Source: Dactylellina haptotyla
Lineage: Eukaryota; Ascomycota; Orbiliomycetes; Orbiliales; Orbiliaceae
DNA length: 64,000 nucleotides
Assembly (NCBI GenBank): GCA_031310005.1
Contig: CM062383.1
Coordinates: forward strand, 1,302,001-1,366,000
Direction of reading: 5' to 3'
In this document: positions 23,582 through 36,195 of the stretch, piece by piece
Position numbering within the stretch: the first letter of the stretch is position 1
Layout of the letters: each line of letters begins with the position of its first letter
The notes under the pieces: model-generated
Told to the model about the DNA's origin: nothing
Seen by the model: the letters and a program-made list of their open reading frames with translations, nothing else
Databases searched by the model: none
Position numbers and translations under genes: made by a program

Positions 23582-25442
23582 TCAATGACCGCGGCCATTA
23601 ACCGTTCGGCCTGTCTTGCTAAGGCGGCTTGTTCGCCACTGCTCGTACCAGACGTCGCGGCTCGATTCCCGCAAGTCTGCGCGCCAATCGGAAAATACGG
23701 CTTCTTTGAGCTTCAAGAAGTCGCAGTGGTGTTGGTTGAATGGGTCTGCGACGCCCCAAGCGTACTGTCGACCGATCGATTCGGAGCTATAGTGATCGGG
23801 AGATATAACTGAGAACGGAATGATGTTGACTGCAGGGATATCACCCAGTTCTGAACCAACTTCACTTTCGTCTTCCGAGCCAAAAGATCCGTTTTCAGAT
23901 TCTTCGTCTGCCTCCGGCAGAGCACCTCTCTGCGTTTTCTTAGGCTGAGTAGAAGTCAGCTTCCCAGTGGCGGCCAAGCTGTAATCCAAATCGAGGTCGA
24001 GGTTGCTGACTGGGTCGATTCTCGAGTTATGTAGAGATTTGATGACAAGGCTCTTGAGTTGGGACATTTGGGTGAGAGTGCAGGTGTCGGCTTTGGAGAT
24101 GATGGGAATGACAGTTGTCTTTCCATTCAAGGCACGGAAAACTTGCAAGTCAAGATTGTCATCCAATCCTTCTGTAGCGGTGTCCTTGTTGCTCTTTGGT
24201 CCACGTCGGATGGCTTTGCTAGCTCCGGTATCGAGACGGGATGGGTCCATCATGAGGAACGTGCAATGGATATGGGAGTCCTTGTTGCCGGGGATTCTGG
24301 AAACTCGCGTTTCTTCGGTGAATGTCTCCTCAAACTTGTTCTCAATGAAGGCAACAATCTCTCTCAATTGCAAATCAACAACCGACTTCTCCAACCCATC
24401 GGAATCCCAGATTGTGATGCCAACTCTCTCGCCGTCAATATCGGTCTCAATGTAGCTTTTCTGGAAAACGCCACTCTCGGATTCGAACACAATGGTTTCT
24501 GGATCCTCGAGGTCCTCGGTGTACGAAAAAGCAGGTGTTCCGCCATTAGCAGCTCCCTTTCTATGAGGCTTGCTCGGGTTTCCTAGAGCATATCTGAGGA
24601 ATTGAACAAAGCTACTCTTTCCGGAGGCTCGAGCTCCGATTACAAGGATGCTACAGAAGTAAAAAATAGGTATTAGTTTCTTTTGATTGCATGAACCGAT
24701 GGACGAAAGAAAGATTTTTTTGATAAAAAAAACACTGAGTTTTTGCATTACAGATTGTGATAATGCGGGGATTGACTTACTTGAAGGGGATCGGATCCTT
24801 TCTTTTACGGAGTCTTCGAGGCCCGTGGATAGTCGATACGGCCGATGAAGCGTAACTGTACCTGCCACGGTTGGTGATCGAGACACTCTGATAGGGGTCT
24901 TGGTTCATATCGAAGCCAGGCTTGACGTGCTCAGGACGAGCGTTTTCGTGGAGATCGATACTTGGTTTGGGTAGATTCTGAGATGGCGGGTTGGTAGCTT
25001 GATGGTCTGGCGAGGCTCCACCAAAGGTTCGCATTGGCGATCCGCCAACTTTCGGGATGTCGAGTTCGGGCAAGCGAGGCGGGGTTTGGGGAACTGGAGG
25101 AGGAAGAGGGGCCTGGTTCTTCTTGATCTTCTTGGACATCTTGTCGGTGGAGCGGGATCTTCGAAGGAGGTTTCCGAGGGAGGATCTTCTGGCGGGTAAA
25201 GGGCTCTGGTCTCTCTGGTCTCTGCTGTTTGAAGTTCGGGATGGGCTTTTGGAAAGGTCGCCAGAGGAGCCGTTGGTGGCTGCTTTTGAAGAGTTTTTGG
25301 GGACGGTCAGCGCTCCTGGCGAATTGGAACCTTCATGGGGGGTAATCGGCCGTCCAGAGCCATTATTATAACCATTGTAGTAATGCATATGGCCTGCCTC
25401 CTCTGTTGGAGGGGGCGGAGGAGGGTGTAGCGGAGCCTGCAT
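23582..25442 (-). CDS. aspE: AspE-type (group 5) septin GTPase
   Basis: Two exons (25442-24781 and 24650-23582) join to 576 residues. The first 220 are disordered, Pro/Ser-rich (PPPPPPTEEAG, ARRSSLGNLLRRSRSTDK), ending in a conserved stretch GRYSYASSAVSTIHGPRRLR and a basic RKRKDP that corresponds to the septin polybasic region. The P-loop GARASGKSS starts at Gly226. G3 reads WDSDGLE instead of the usual DTPG, and G4 reads ISKADTCT. The septin C-terminal unit follows (NIIPFSVISPDH, YAWGVADPFNQHHCDFLKLK). Group 5 septins occur in filamentous fungi but not in budding yeast; in Aspergillus, AspE associates with core septins and lacks a long C-terminal coiled coil, as here. An acidic insert (EADEESENG to EVGSELG) interrupts the fold. 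Hydrolysis may be weak given the altered G3. Confidence 0.87.
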
Positions 25443-28400
25443 GGTGTGGTAAAATTATTCTACAGCGAAACAGTCCGAGGTTGCTATGAAACCGAGGCAA
25501 ATGGGCAGTTCGTAGATGTGGAAAAACAAGGTCCTGTAGACAGTAGTATGCTGGTGATATCCCGTCTCTCAATCCTTCTTCAGATTTATTATTTTTTTTA
25601 AGAAAAATGTTCTGAGTCTGATCTGATTCTGGCACGGGCCTGGTTCGTCTTTTTAATTAATAGGGGCTGTTACAAGTGCGTTGGGATCCGAGCGTGGGCA
25701 TCGACAACGGCGTAGACTCGTTTGGAAATGCAACAATTTGCGACAATGCCGTTCGCCCTTCCGAGTAAGGCCTGGCGGGCTGGTGGCTGGGTGTTCAGAG
25801 CAGATAAGAAAGAGCACCAGAGTTTCCCAATTGCAATTGTAATTGCTATTTTTTTAAAAAAATAAAATAAAATAATAGCAGGCGGGAGGGAGGGAGAGGC
25901 TGTTGGCGGAGATATAGTTTGGTATCTCTGAGAAGGCTACGTCGTCCTGTGTGACACTGCTGACCTTTGATTGAATCCAGGAGCAGCAACAACAGAAAGA
26001 GGAGGAGGAAAGGCGGAGAAGAAAAGAGAGAAAGAGCGGGGACGCTTCGACTCGACTTGACTCGCCTCGATGACAGCTGTGGGCTGACTGTGGAATGCAG
26101 AGATATGCACTGTCCGAAGCGAATGGGTCGCGATTGGCTGCTGTGAACCCAGCACCCCTTTTTTCGTACCAGTTGATCCGAGAATCCGAATCGCACACTG
26201 TGCTGCTATCGCGATATCGACGATGGTCTCGCGATTTCACCGTCGTGGGCGCTGCAATGGGCTGTCTGGGACCGCTGGGCGCCTCTTACGCAACACCAAC
26301 ACCAACACTGCTAGTAACTGTCTCGTCTCTGTCAGACGTACACACGTTGTGTGCAGGATGACGCTACCAGAAGGAAGTATCGCCGCCCAAAAACGGAAAA
26401 CTGCACCGGTTTCTCGCAGGAGTGGGGGGTTCGAGACCCTCCGTCGACTTGATCTCGTGTATCAAACTGCGCAAATCGAACGGTACCCGACCGCTCGTTT
26501 CTTTGGCGAAAGACTGGCAAGCAGAGAGATAGAATAAAGATAAATTATGAAAACAAAAAAAAAGGATACAGGAGTCGTGGATCGAGAAAAGGAAGAAAAG
26601 GAAGAAGGATGAATGAAAGCACCACCACCATGGGAAAATCTAGGGAAATCAACAATGCGGCGCGGTGGATCTGAAAGGATAAACTTGACAGAACGGCCGC
26701 TTGCGCCTGCACTTGACTAAACTGACCCTTATCCTCTGGCTGCTCCTCTTTGGGGATTTGGACCGCTTGAAACGAGGGCCGGAAAGTCGCTTCTTTCGCT
26801 TCTTTCTCGTCGTCGTTTGCTTTTTCAGTTCCCTGCCCGCTGTCAGCCTTTTCCCGTTTTGTTCAGGGGCACCACTGCAGGTACTGATTAACCAGTCCAT
26901 TTGAGCCGGTCCTTCGGATCCCAGCGAGATGACAGGTCCCCAAAGATACAGGTCCTTCGAGAAATGATCGGAGGGGAAGTCTTGTCGTGGGAGAAAGCTC
27001 ATCATCAGCTTTTCGTGGCGAGAGCCCATAACTGTGACCGAACCTTGACCAACTGATACACTCACTCAATCTGTGCTAGACGAAAACGCGACGGCGCCCC
27101 TAGAATCACAGCACTCGAGCGTGTTTCGCGAGCCAATAGGTAGCAGCAATCTCTCGAGGCCAGTGCTTCGGCGCGAACAGCGACAGGCATTGGTGGTCGA
27201 ACCAGTGGTTCCATGCCTTTTTCCAGGATACACGAAATCAGTTGTCCCCATGCCGTATCATTTGCTTCCCAAAGATGAAACGCCGAGCCAAGAAACCGGA
27301 GAATAGCAAAGGGGTCTCGTCCAGTGCTGCCTTGGCCGCCAGAACTGAGTGAAACCAGCACCCAACCCTATCGCCCGGACAAGAGCCTCGGAAGCGTGGG
27401 ATCGAGGATCTGTGGGCAAATAGCCACTCGTCACGCCTTGTCTTTGTTTTTTCTCCCCAGAAACTTGCCAACATTGTGTCTGGCTATCCCCAAGCAAGAA
27501 AATGTGTTGTTCGCCCGCAAAGCTATCGCCTAACGGAACGAGCATCAAGGGAAAGGAAAAAAAGCTAGACGGTTCGCGGAAAAGCTTTGGCCACACCCAA
27601 AAGTACCTCGACTCAAAATAACGGGCGATGGTATACTTTCGGATCGCGCGAGCCGTTGTTTGCTTTTCTAAAAGCTAAATTTAATCGGCACTGCACGTTG
27701 CAATGGCATATCATATTTTAAATCAGCCGCGGTTTTCAATTGGTTGGATATCAAATAATTTCGATATCCGTACCCCCCGATGTCTCTCGTCCAAGGTACA
27801 GCTGCAATACAGGCCGACGATAACCTCTTGGAGCCAGTTGAACTGTCCTGCAATGTGCAAGTATCCATCTGGGTAGCACCGAACTGCCACGTTGTGCACA
27901 TTTTGTCCATCTGATCTTGGCCAAGATCTTGTCTAGATATCCAAAAAGTTACATATTTTACTACCTCTCAATAGAGAAAGCCCGAGCCTAAGTACCGGGG
28001 CCTCGTTTTATAATTTTCACCACTCGAGGAATAGGGCGAATAGAACGAGCGTTTTCTTGAGCAAATACATCCACATGGGGTATTTATGACGGCATCGAAG
28101 GCTGTCTCACGGGCGAGGCTAGTCCTCAATTGGGCAATCCTTCTTGTTCACACACAATATGAATTTGAAATTCAGCAGAGTTCTGCTGTATTGGCCCGAG
28201 GAATGCATGCTGTCGATCTAATATAGAAGTTCTGCCGGAGTGTATTCTAAACTGGTACTAGGATCTATTATTGCCCCGCGAGGTAGTAGAATTGCCTTCG
28301 GGGCTCAAAAAATGCACCATGGAGTTGGCCAACCGAGCCTACGGGAACCCTCTCCGTTCGACAAATACTAAAATATATTAATGCAAGATCTGTGGCACTG

Positions 28401-29667
28401 GTTCTTAAGTAAAAGAAGCCGACTCTTGTACAGAAGCGTGCTTGCTCGTGCCCTAGTTACGCCGCACAAATTTTCTGGAGCGGATAAGGGTTTTCGCTAT
28501 TGACTGCATTTAGTGGCCGGATCGAAAATCCGACCAATGGAAGCTCTTTCTACGTGTTGATGAAATCACCGTTATCCGCGAGATGACCGAAAGTTTGGTG
28601 GAAAGTGACGAAACTTTTCATCTCATAAGGTGCACTCTTCTCGAAAATTCCTCGGAGCTGAAAACTGATGGCCGCCTGTGTAGTAGCCTGTTCGACTATA
28701 ATTGGTTGCATGACCAATGCTTTCTTGCTAGTACCGCTCGATAGGTTGCTTACCAGCTGAACGCCACTATAACTTAAATTTGCGAGTTCTGATTCGAAGA
28801 ACTTGCTTCCCGAGCTCCAGGCTCCTTTACCCTTGAAACAGACAACTTGCAGACTGTGGACGGCCTGCTAGTTCAAATATTGAAGCTCTTCGTGAGGTCG
28901 ATTCGCCTCCCCTAGGGCCAAAAACAGACGTCGTTCCCCGAGCTGCGGCCTGGCAAATCCTACAAAACCAATCGCTAAACTTAACCTATTAATATTGTCA
29001 TCGGATTAATATTTGAATTTTCCTGGTTTCTACGCATATTCCTGGTAAGTCCGATTCCCATTCCATTCGTCCAGTGCAATCGCGATTGGACCGCTGCCCT
29101 GGCTCTTTTCGGAATCACCCGCTTCCACACCGAACTCAAGGGTAAATTCGGTGGCCGCCAGTATCAAATCGATATATAGATAGATCCGCCCATATTTACC
29201 CCGGACCTTCCAGTTCGAAAGCCCTATTTCCTAGTATAGAACGAAGAATATACCTACATACTAGCTGTTTTCCAGGGTCTCCAACAAGCGGGCCCTTGAC
29301 AGCACCTACCCTCTTTTATCTCTTCTTCCGTTCACCTTGGAAATCATGCTACCCATCAGCGGTACTGGAAGGCTAATGCAGTGTACTTTCTTGGCCAATA
29401 GGCTGAGATTGAATTCAGCGAAGCCAACGTATTGCAGTCCTTCCAGTGAGGGGTAACAACCGCTGACCATGGATAGAATTTTATGCATACATACCCACCT
29501 AAACACTTGCGTCGTCGATATGGTTATTTTATCAGCCAACGAAGAGATAACTTGGGCCCCATCAACCTAACATTACCTTCTATCCGCAAACTACCTACGG
29601 CGGAAAGAAACATTCGAAATCAAACGACTTTCGTTGGACTGAATGTCTTGCCTCGAACATTCACGAG
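25443..29667. promoter_or_regulatory. 4.2-kb gap between the septin and Zn2Cys6 genes
   Basis: This is the divergent gap upstream of both genes. Between about 27910 and 29300 there is hardly any open frame in six frames, and the composition is mixed. The part at 26640-27600 carries opposing open frames (for example 138 codons at 26649-27065) without family marks. No gene, tRNA or repeat was recognised. Long upstream regions are common for regulated fungal genes. Confidence 0.5.
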
Positions 29668-32600
29668 ATGGCGGGACGACAACCATCGACAGGGCCGCCA
29701 ACCCCGGATATTGCTAGCACGCCGAGTTCCTCCAGCTCTAAGGTCGCCATCCCGCGTTTGAAAAGAGATTCGGATATAGCAGGGTGGGGTGGCGAGAGCA
29801 GACGAGGCAGTTCGGGCGGTGAGAAGCATCGCGTTTCGCATGCCTGTGAGCCCTGCCGCCAACGAAAAACAAAGGTAGAGTGCCGGTATAATGGAGTTAT
29901 ATTATATCATATCTAATCATTACTGACTCAATGGCGTCACAATATCCAGTGCAATGGAGAAAAGTAGGTTTCGCCCCCTTCCAGTCCTGTCCGAACTCAA
30001 TCCGAATGCTGCTCAGCAATTTACAACACCAAAACCATCATGACATGCGTTGACGCTTGAGCCTCCCCATCCATCGAATATACACAGACCAACCTGCCGC
30101 CACTGCCTAGATTTCAAGATCAACTGCTACTACGGGGATGGGAAGCGAGAAAGAGCTAGGAAGTATGTATCACGACGGCCCGCCCACTGTTTGGCACATA
30201 ACACTGATCCGAACTTGTCTCTCCAGCGAGACAAGGTACCTTCAGGAGCGAGTCGACACGTACGAGAAGGCTCTCGAGGGAATATACGCAAACGAAAAGG
30301 TTGATAGTCAGACGAAAAGTGCTATCGTCAACGCTTTGAAGGAGGTTAGGTCTTTTTTTTTTTCTTTTGAGACGTTCGCACCAATACTACCCGGACACGT
30401 CGCTAACGACCAATACTCAGTCGGCAAACTGGGACCGAATTGACAAAACACTAAAATATTATGACGATGCGAAAAGCGAGGTCTCGGCTCAAGAGGGTTC
30501 CAGGGGTTTCATGCGGCTCGACAAGGTTGCTGACGATTTTGGAGGCACGGCCGAATTCCCACATTCTTACTTAGGAACGAGTTCAGATATGTCTTGGCTC
30601 CAAACCATCATTGACGATGGAATATCCGGGACGCCTAAAGATCCACAGCAATCAAGCGGTAGCGAGAAGGGGAAAGACAGATCCGCCTATGGCCAATTCA
30701 TTGGAGAAGCTCAGATGCTCGATAGCACGAAATCCGCGAGCGAAGGACTGTACGGTTTAAATTGTACCACTTTGTCTCGGACATCGCATATTAATGTACC
30801 TTGTTACAGGATTTCTTATCACCTGGATGATCTCACACCGTTTATACCTCTACCACGGCTCGAAGAGTGTTTCGACCTCCCCGAACGGCAAACTGTTGAC
30901 ATATTGCTGGACGCATTTTTTAGCACGGTACATCTAGCGTTTCCGATTGTCTTTAAACCAAAGTTCCTGAAAGAGTATGAAGATTATATGGAACGCAACA
31001 TCCAACCGCAGCCTATTCGAACGTGGCTGGCATCTCTTAATGTCATGTTGGCCATTGGGTCTTTTTATTCTCAATTGTCCGATGCGAGTTGGAAGCGGGG
31101 GTTCAACGACCATCTCATCTATCTTGCCAAATCCCAGACTCTCTTTTTCAGTAACGGGATATTATTCAACAACCCCGACCAAAGACAGGTACAAGCCTTG
31201 GGCATTCTTGGGATATATCTTCTCGCAACAAAACAAATAAACCGGTATAGCTATTTCGGATGTGCGTTTGTTTTATTGTTTTATCAAAAGGAGTACTAAT
31301 TATATTCAAAGCTGTTGGAATGTCGTCGGACTGGCGATTAGAAACGCCTACTCACTAGGCCTACACCTTTCTAGTGACCTCACACGACTAGATCGAGTGC
31401 AACAGGAAATCCGCCATCGCAAGTTCTACACCCTCATGAGTCTTGAACGCTTGTGTGGCATCCTCACCGGACGACCGACATATATGGACGACAAAAGATA
31501 CAATATACCAGCACTTAGTGGCGTGAACGAAGAGGCCCTGGATGACATTCTGGAGAGTAAATCCAGAAGCGCAAATCTCGAAGCCTCACAGGAAGTGGAT
31601 GTTGGTAGGGCGATCGAGAGCTTTGTCCGTAGCGATGAACGCCGATTTCCACATTTTGATGAGCACAACGGGTTTTTCTCGCAGAGTACCAAACTTTACA
31701 AAATATGTCTAGAGATTCTAAACAAAATTTACTGCGCGGGCACTGTGAGACTGACATGGCGTGATGTTGAGCAAATCATCACATCGACCACATCAAAGCT
31801 TGAGAAATGGAAAGATGAAGTTCCCACGGACCTGTTCCCTCCCAATAGCACTCCAGAGCCAGATTTGCAGGTCCAACGAAAGGTTGGTCGCCTATGCTTT
31901 CACTCAAGACATCGTGATAGCCAGCAGAAGATGAAAACGCAGGAAGGACAAACTATGGCTAACTTGAGGTGATCGAATTTCCTTTTTCCTAGAAACTATT
32001 GTTGTATTTGGATTATCTCAATACTGTCGTCCTGCTCAATTGGCCGTGCCTGTGTCGCGTCAAAGCTGTGGAAGCTGCGCAATCACGTCCGTTCAATAGG
32101 GCGGCCTCGGTAACATGTGTTACGGCAGCGCTAGATATAATCAACCTGCTCCCAGATGAGATCCAAGCAGAGGAATTTTGGACTGTGTTCCCTTGGTGGA
32201 TCGTTCTTTACTATATTGTCTCGTCCGGACTGATCGTTATGATGGAGATGACTCTCCAGGCGGAACACATCCCTGAACAAACGGAACAATTGATGTCGGC
32301 GGGCGAAAAGGTTATCCGATGGCTATATTACATGGGCCAAACCGACCTTGCTGCCAAACGAAGTTGTAAAATGCTCACGGACCTGATGATATCCGCGGCT
32401 CCGCATATAGGGCATACCTATGAACCACCACCCGAATTCGCCGAAACGCAGCCGGAGCAACAAATGCAACAAGAACCCCAATTCTTGGGACCCGAGCATG
32501 CGAACATGTTCTTCGGGTCGAGAAACCCATTCGCCGCCTCGGCCCAGGGAGTACAAGGATTCGACCCTTTCTTTGGAGGTGCTGCCAGCAGCAGCGCAAC

Positions 32601-33021
32601 CGAGTTCTCTGATTCGTCCCATAACCCTCATACCCTGCTTGGCGTCCCAGGGATCAATATTCTAGCACGCACCGGCTTCGACAACATTGGTCTGCTTTCA
32701 AGCTTCCCGTTCCAAACCATTGCGGACGATGCTTCTGCCACCTTGAACCCCATGCAGCTCGGGAACACAGATGCACAGATGTGGAACTGGCAGGGTTTTC
32801 CCGTGCCACCGTCTCACGGCAGCGAGCAGCACACGCCGGCCCAGGAGTTCCCTTCGCAGATGTATCCAATAGAATCTGGTTTCACTCCAGGGTACTCCGT
32901 TTACGGTGATTCGACTGAAGGTTACGAGAATTCCGAGGTGGAGCAGGAGTTCACGGGGACGCCATCTCCTGGCCATCTGCAACCCGGCGACCCGCAGTAC
33001 CAGCATCGACGTTCGCAGTAG
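29668..33021 (+). CDS. Zn2Cys6 transcription factor with fungal_trans domain
   Basis: Nuclear DNA-binding regulator; targets unknown. Seven exons (29668-29874, 29950-29963, 30088-30162, 30227-30344, 30421-31244, 31312-31882, 31993-33021) join to 945 residues. The zinc cluster is complete only when the 14-base exon 2 is used: Cys60, Cys63, Cys70, Cys77, Cys80, Cys87, spacing C-x2-C-x6-C-x6-C-x2-C-x6-C, with CRQRKTKCNGEKPTCRHC. A short coiled linker follows (YLQERVDTYEKALEGI). The middle homology region includes LLDAFFSTVHLAFPIVFKP, NVVGLAIRNAYSLGLHLSSD, and RKFYTLMSLERLCGILTGRP, the usual core of the fungal_trans family. The last 250 residues are Gln-, Pro- and Ser-rich and may be an activation domain. 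The start at 29668 is the first ATG that keeps the basic Ser-rich head. Confidence 0.93.
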
Positions 33022-33822
33022 GACACGGCAAGAGAAAAAAAAGAAAAATGTCGGAAAAAACAAAAAAAAAAAAGAACACCCTTATAAAATACACTGCTTA
33101 CCTTTTTTAACAATTAGACAATTCTTGTGATAGCTTAGCTCCTTTTAGACTCCTGCCATTGAATGTTAGACCAACTAAGTACCTATCCTTCTCGAAAAGC
33201 AATACACACAACATGACATTCAATGACACACAACTAGTCTAGGCTAAGAGCCTAACTCCCAAGACCTGCTAGCTGAGGGGTTTTCACCGTAAAATTATAG
33301 GTTCGAGAAATGTCAGCCCCCGCACTATCTAAGCGCTCTCTTCTTTTTGAAAAAAAAAAAAGAAGAGACGATAATGATATGTCGGCGAGGGCAATGGCGA
33401 CTCTTACTCCTCATGGGCGTTTTCGCCTTATCGACGTAATTTCTTTACTATCAGGGGAGATCAATCGAGATTGGGCACGGTCTTACGTACGCCCGGGATC
33501 CACCAATCCGATCCCCTAGGGAATAAAATGCTTCTCTTAGGTCGAAAAAATTGTAAGAGTTCATGTGGTCAGCAGCTATAGGCACGGGGAGATCCCGCTA
33601 GCCGGAGGATACCACACAACACGATACCAGGAGCCAGACACAGACAAAAATATTTTGGTTGGTACTTTTTGTTCGATTTCGTGCTCGAATCAGAAGCACT
33701 TCTAGGTAGACCGGACAACTACAAACAGATAAATTGGCACCCTTCGACTCCCGGAGACAAGATGACGGAGGGGACCGAGATGAATCATGAACATACCCCT
33801 CGACTGCTCGGACCGGCCTTGC
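33022..33822. other. Convergent gap after the Zn2Cys6 gene
   Basis: AT-rich region with A runs at 33036-33074 and 33350-33362, consistent with a 3' untranslated region. No gene is recognised. Confidence 0.55.
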
Positions 33823-34794
33823 TCAGCTTTCCCCGGTTCTGCTCGCGAAAATAATACCTCTCCTTCGCAGCGCTGAGTGGCGGCAGGACGTGTGCGACCT
33901 GCTGCACAGATCTCGACTCCGATGTCTGACTTGCCGTCGTCCCAAGCATCTGACGCTTCGAGTATCCCCCGGATGCGCCTTGCGCAACTCATTCCTCTGC
34001 TGCTGCTTCTGCATCCCGCTGTACCCGATGTGCGGTGGGCCTGCTATCCTCCTTCCTACTCCTCCCATCGGCTGCATATCCATCTCCCTTTTGATGCGAA
34101 AACTACCCTGCCCGCCACCGACGGTAGCGGTGGCGGCGGGGGGCTCCACACCCTCTGTGACGACGGGGTCCACGGGGACGACCCGCGCATTGTTGGTGGC
34201 AGCTTGGGCTTGCCTTTCACGGTTCCGACGGCATCTGTGGCGGATCATCGCCCATAACGCCAACCCGGCAAGGATTAACAACACTACAATACCGGCTGCC
34301 GTGTCGGCTTTGGTAGCTTTGTTGACACCTATGCGATTGGATTTGGACGGTGCGTCGCTTTGCGAAAAGTCGGCGTTGAAATCGAGGGTTTCGTCGGTTT
34401 CAGCGGCGGGACGGGCCTTGAACGCGCCTGGGTCAATACCTGTGGCGCCTGGTGGGAGGCCACCTGCTATGCCTGGGAGCTGGTTGACGGCTGGTCTATT
34501 GAGGGTCACGGTCTGTGTCACCTCTGCGTGGTAAGGGCCACCGGGAGGAGGGATTGGGTCCGTCCCCACGGCGGGGAGAGGGGGCGGATGAGCTGCATCG
34601 ACGATTGGAGGTGGGGCGGGTGGTGGCGGCGGTAGCGCTACTGGGGGAACCGGAGCAGCAGGCGGCGGCGGTGGCGGGGCCACTCCTGGTGGTGGAGGGG
34701 GGGTTACGGGTGGAACTTGACGGCGGCGATTCGTCTGGTTGGCATCAGCACGCCTACCGAATCGCTTAATCCGCCTCTGGAGGTTTATATGCAT
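33823..34794 (-). CDS. Proline-rich single-pass membrane protein (unknown)
   Basis: Continuous open frame of 323 codons. The first 30 residues are basic (RRIKRFGRRAD), followed by a proline-rich region at about 30-90 with several PPPPP runs, a Gly/Pro and acidic stretch, one membrane helix at about 165-184 (AAGIVVLLILAGLALWAM), a stop-transfer IRHRCRRNRE and a tail with GQGSFRIKREMDMQPMGG. The layout resembles fungal surface proteins with a Pro-rich outer part and a short inner tail, but no signal peptide is visible, so an upstream 5' exon may be missing. The last 45 residues are Arg/Cys/Ser-rich and may be read past a missed splice site. No family is recognised. Confidence 0.5.
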   Translation of the reverse strand: MHINLQRRIKRFGRRADANQTNRRRQVPPVTPPPPPGVAPPPPPPAAPVPPVALPPPPPAPPPIVDAAHPPPLPAVGTDPIPPPGGPYHAEVTQTVTLNRPAVNQLPGIAGGLPPGATGIDPGAFKARPAAETDETLDFNADFSQSDAPSKSNRIGVNKATKADTAAGIVVLLILAGLALWAMIRHRCRRNRERQAQAATNNARVVPVDPVVTEGVEPPAATATVGGGQGSFRIKREMDMQPMGGVGRRIAGPPHIGYSGMQKQQQRNELRKAHPGDTRSVRCLGRRQVRHRSRDLCSRSHTSCRHSALRRRGIIFASRTGES

Positions 34795-35263
34795 TATAAA
34801 TTTTTTGCTCTACAACATTTGAATATTCACGATATTTGGATTGGTGCGTTTTCCGAGACACACTACGAGATTTGGATGCTGGCTTGGGACGTTATTTCGC
34901 ATGCATGAGCATTTTGCTTCTGGATCGCCATGTTGGATCACGATGATCCATCAGAAACAGCTCTTTTTGATGGGCTGGCGTATGACATCACGATAAACCA
35001 AGAACGATACGGTTACAATTGATTGATAGACGGGAGAGTGGGATTATAATATATCGTGCCAGTCGTGTGGAAACGTTACTAATTTTTTGACGATTTAACA
35101 TTATTATCATACGTGTACTCCATCGTGAGTTGGTGTGAATGCAATTAATAATAGAAACCAATTAGTTTAGAATTAGTCGTCGTCCGTGGTCTTATCGTAT
35201 CAACGCTTCCAACAGAAGGTATGCCCCTCTAAGTTTACGTTTTAGTTTTATGATGGATATATT
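34795..35263. other. Intergenic region
   Basis: About 470 AT-rich bases between two minus-strand genes: promoter of the proline-rich gene and 3' region of the DUF1774 gene. A missing 5' exon of the proline-rich gene could lie here, but I could not find a convincing one. Confidence 0.5.
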
Positions 35264-36195
35264 TTACGCATCCTCCAAAAGTGGGGCTCTTTCGCGATCC
35301 ACGACGGCATCCGATGATTCTTCCTTGCCGAAGATACTTGGAACAGCGATGAGCAGGGATGAAATGAATACGACGCCCATAATTGTGCTGTGGGAGGGTT
35401 TTCTGGTTAGCCGACCATTTCACAAAATTATAATTGGGAGGGAAAAAAATATTATTCTTACAAGGCGAAGATCCATTGGAGGGCAAAGATCTTGGTGGCG
35501 AATTGACCGACTCCCAAACCGGCGAGCAAGAAGGAGGTAGCCAATCCGACCTGGTAATCCTTGAAGACCAACAAGAAGAATGCGGCGAAGACGAGGAAGT
35601 TCCAGATGGCAACGTTGGCGAGGATTCTGCAGGCAAGACTAGAGCAGTGGACCATGACGGCACCGTTCCAGAAGATGGCAAATTCAACCCAAACCAAGGG
35701 CATGGCCACGGCTGGGAGATGGACCCATCGGGGACTCTTGGGGTGTCTGAGGTACAAAGCTACGAGGTTGGTCCAGTTGAGGACCAACATGAGCTCGGAG
35801 AACCACCAGTGGGAGCGGGTCCACAGGTGGACCCAGGCGAACTGGAGGAGGTTGAAGGCGATGAAATGAGAACCGACGGATGCGGCGGCCTTGACGTTGG
35901 CGGCGTTGTCGGAGAACAGGTGCCAGATGTAACCGATCTGGAGGATGAACAGGGTGACCCAGTAGATGCTGACGAAGACGTAGCTGGGGGAGAAGGCGGT
36001 GTAGTCATGGTCCTGGAGACCGTAGATGGTGTGGTTCCAGTGGGTGTGCTTGTGGTTTTTGGCGGGGGCGTGGAGGGAGTACATGACCGTGAAGACCAGG
36101 TTGAGCAGGAAGCTCAGGATGGTGGCGATCTTGTAGCCCAAGATGTTGCGCTGGGTACCTTCGCGGTCCCTGGAGAAGGGGTTCCTGGATGGCAT
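35264..36195 (-). CDS. DUF1774-type polytopic membrane protein
   Basis: Two exons (36195-35462, 35387-35264) join to 285 residues. About eight hydrophobic segments are visible, starting with KIATILSFLLNLVFTVMYSL, then YVFVSIYWVTLFILQIGYIW, HFIAFNLLQFAWVHLW, ELMLVLNWTNLVALYL, VAMPLVWVEFAIFWNGAVMV, ANVAIWNFLVFAAFFLLVF and LATSFLLAGLGVGQFATKIF. Exon 2 adds the last segment (TIMGVVFISSLLIAVPSIF) and a polar tail. From memory the pattern fits the fungal DUF1774 family, which has no known function. Tryptophans cluster at helix ends (WTRSHWWFSE). The assignment rests on recognition, not on a search. Confidence 0.75.

Noticed and set aside
26649-27065. 138-codon minus frame with basic KKRKKR run
   Set aside because: Overlaps other frames, lacks family features and lies in a probable promoter or leader.
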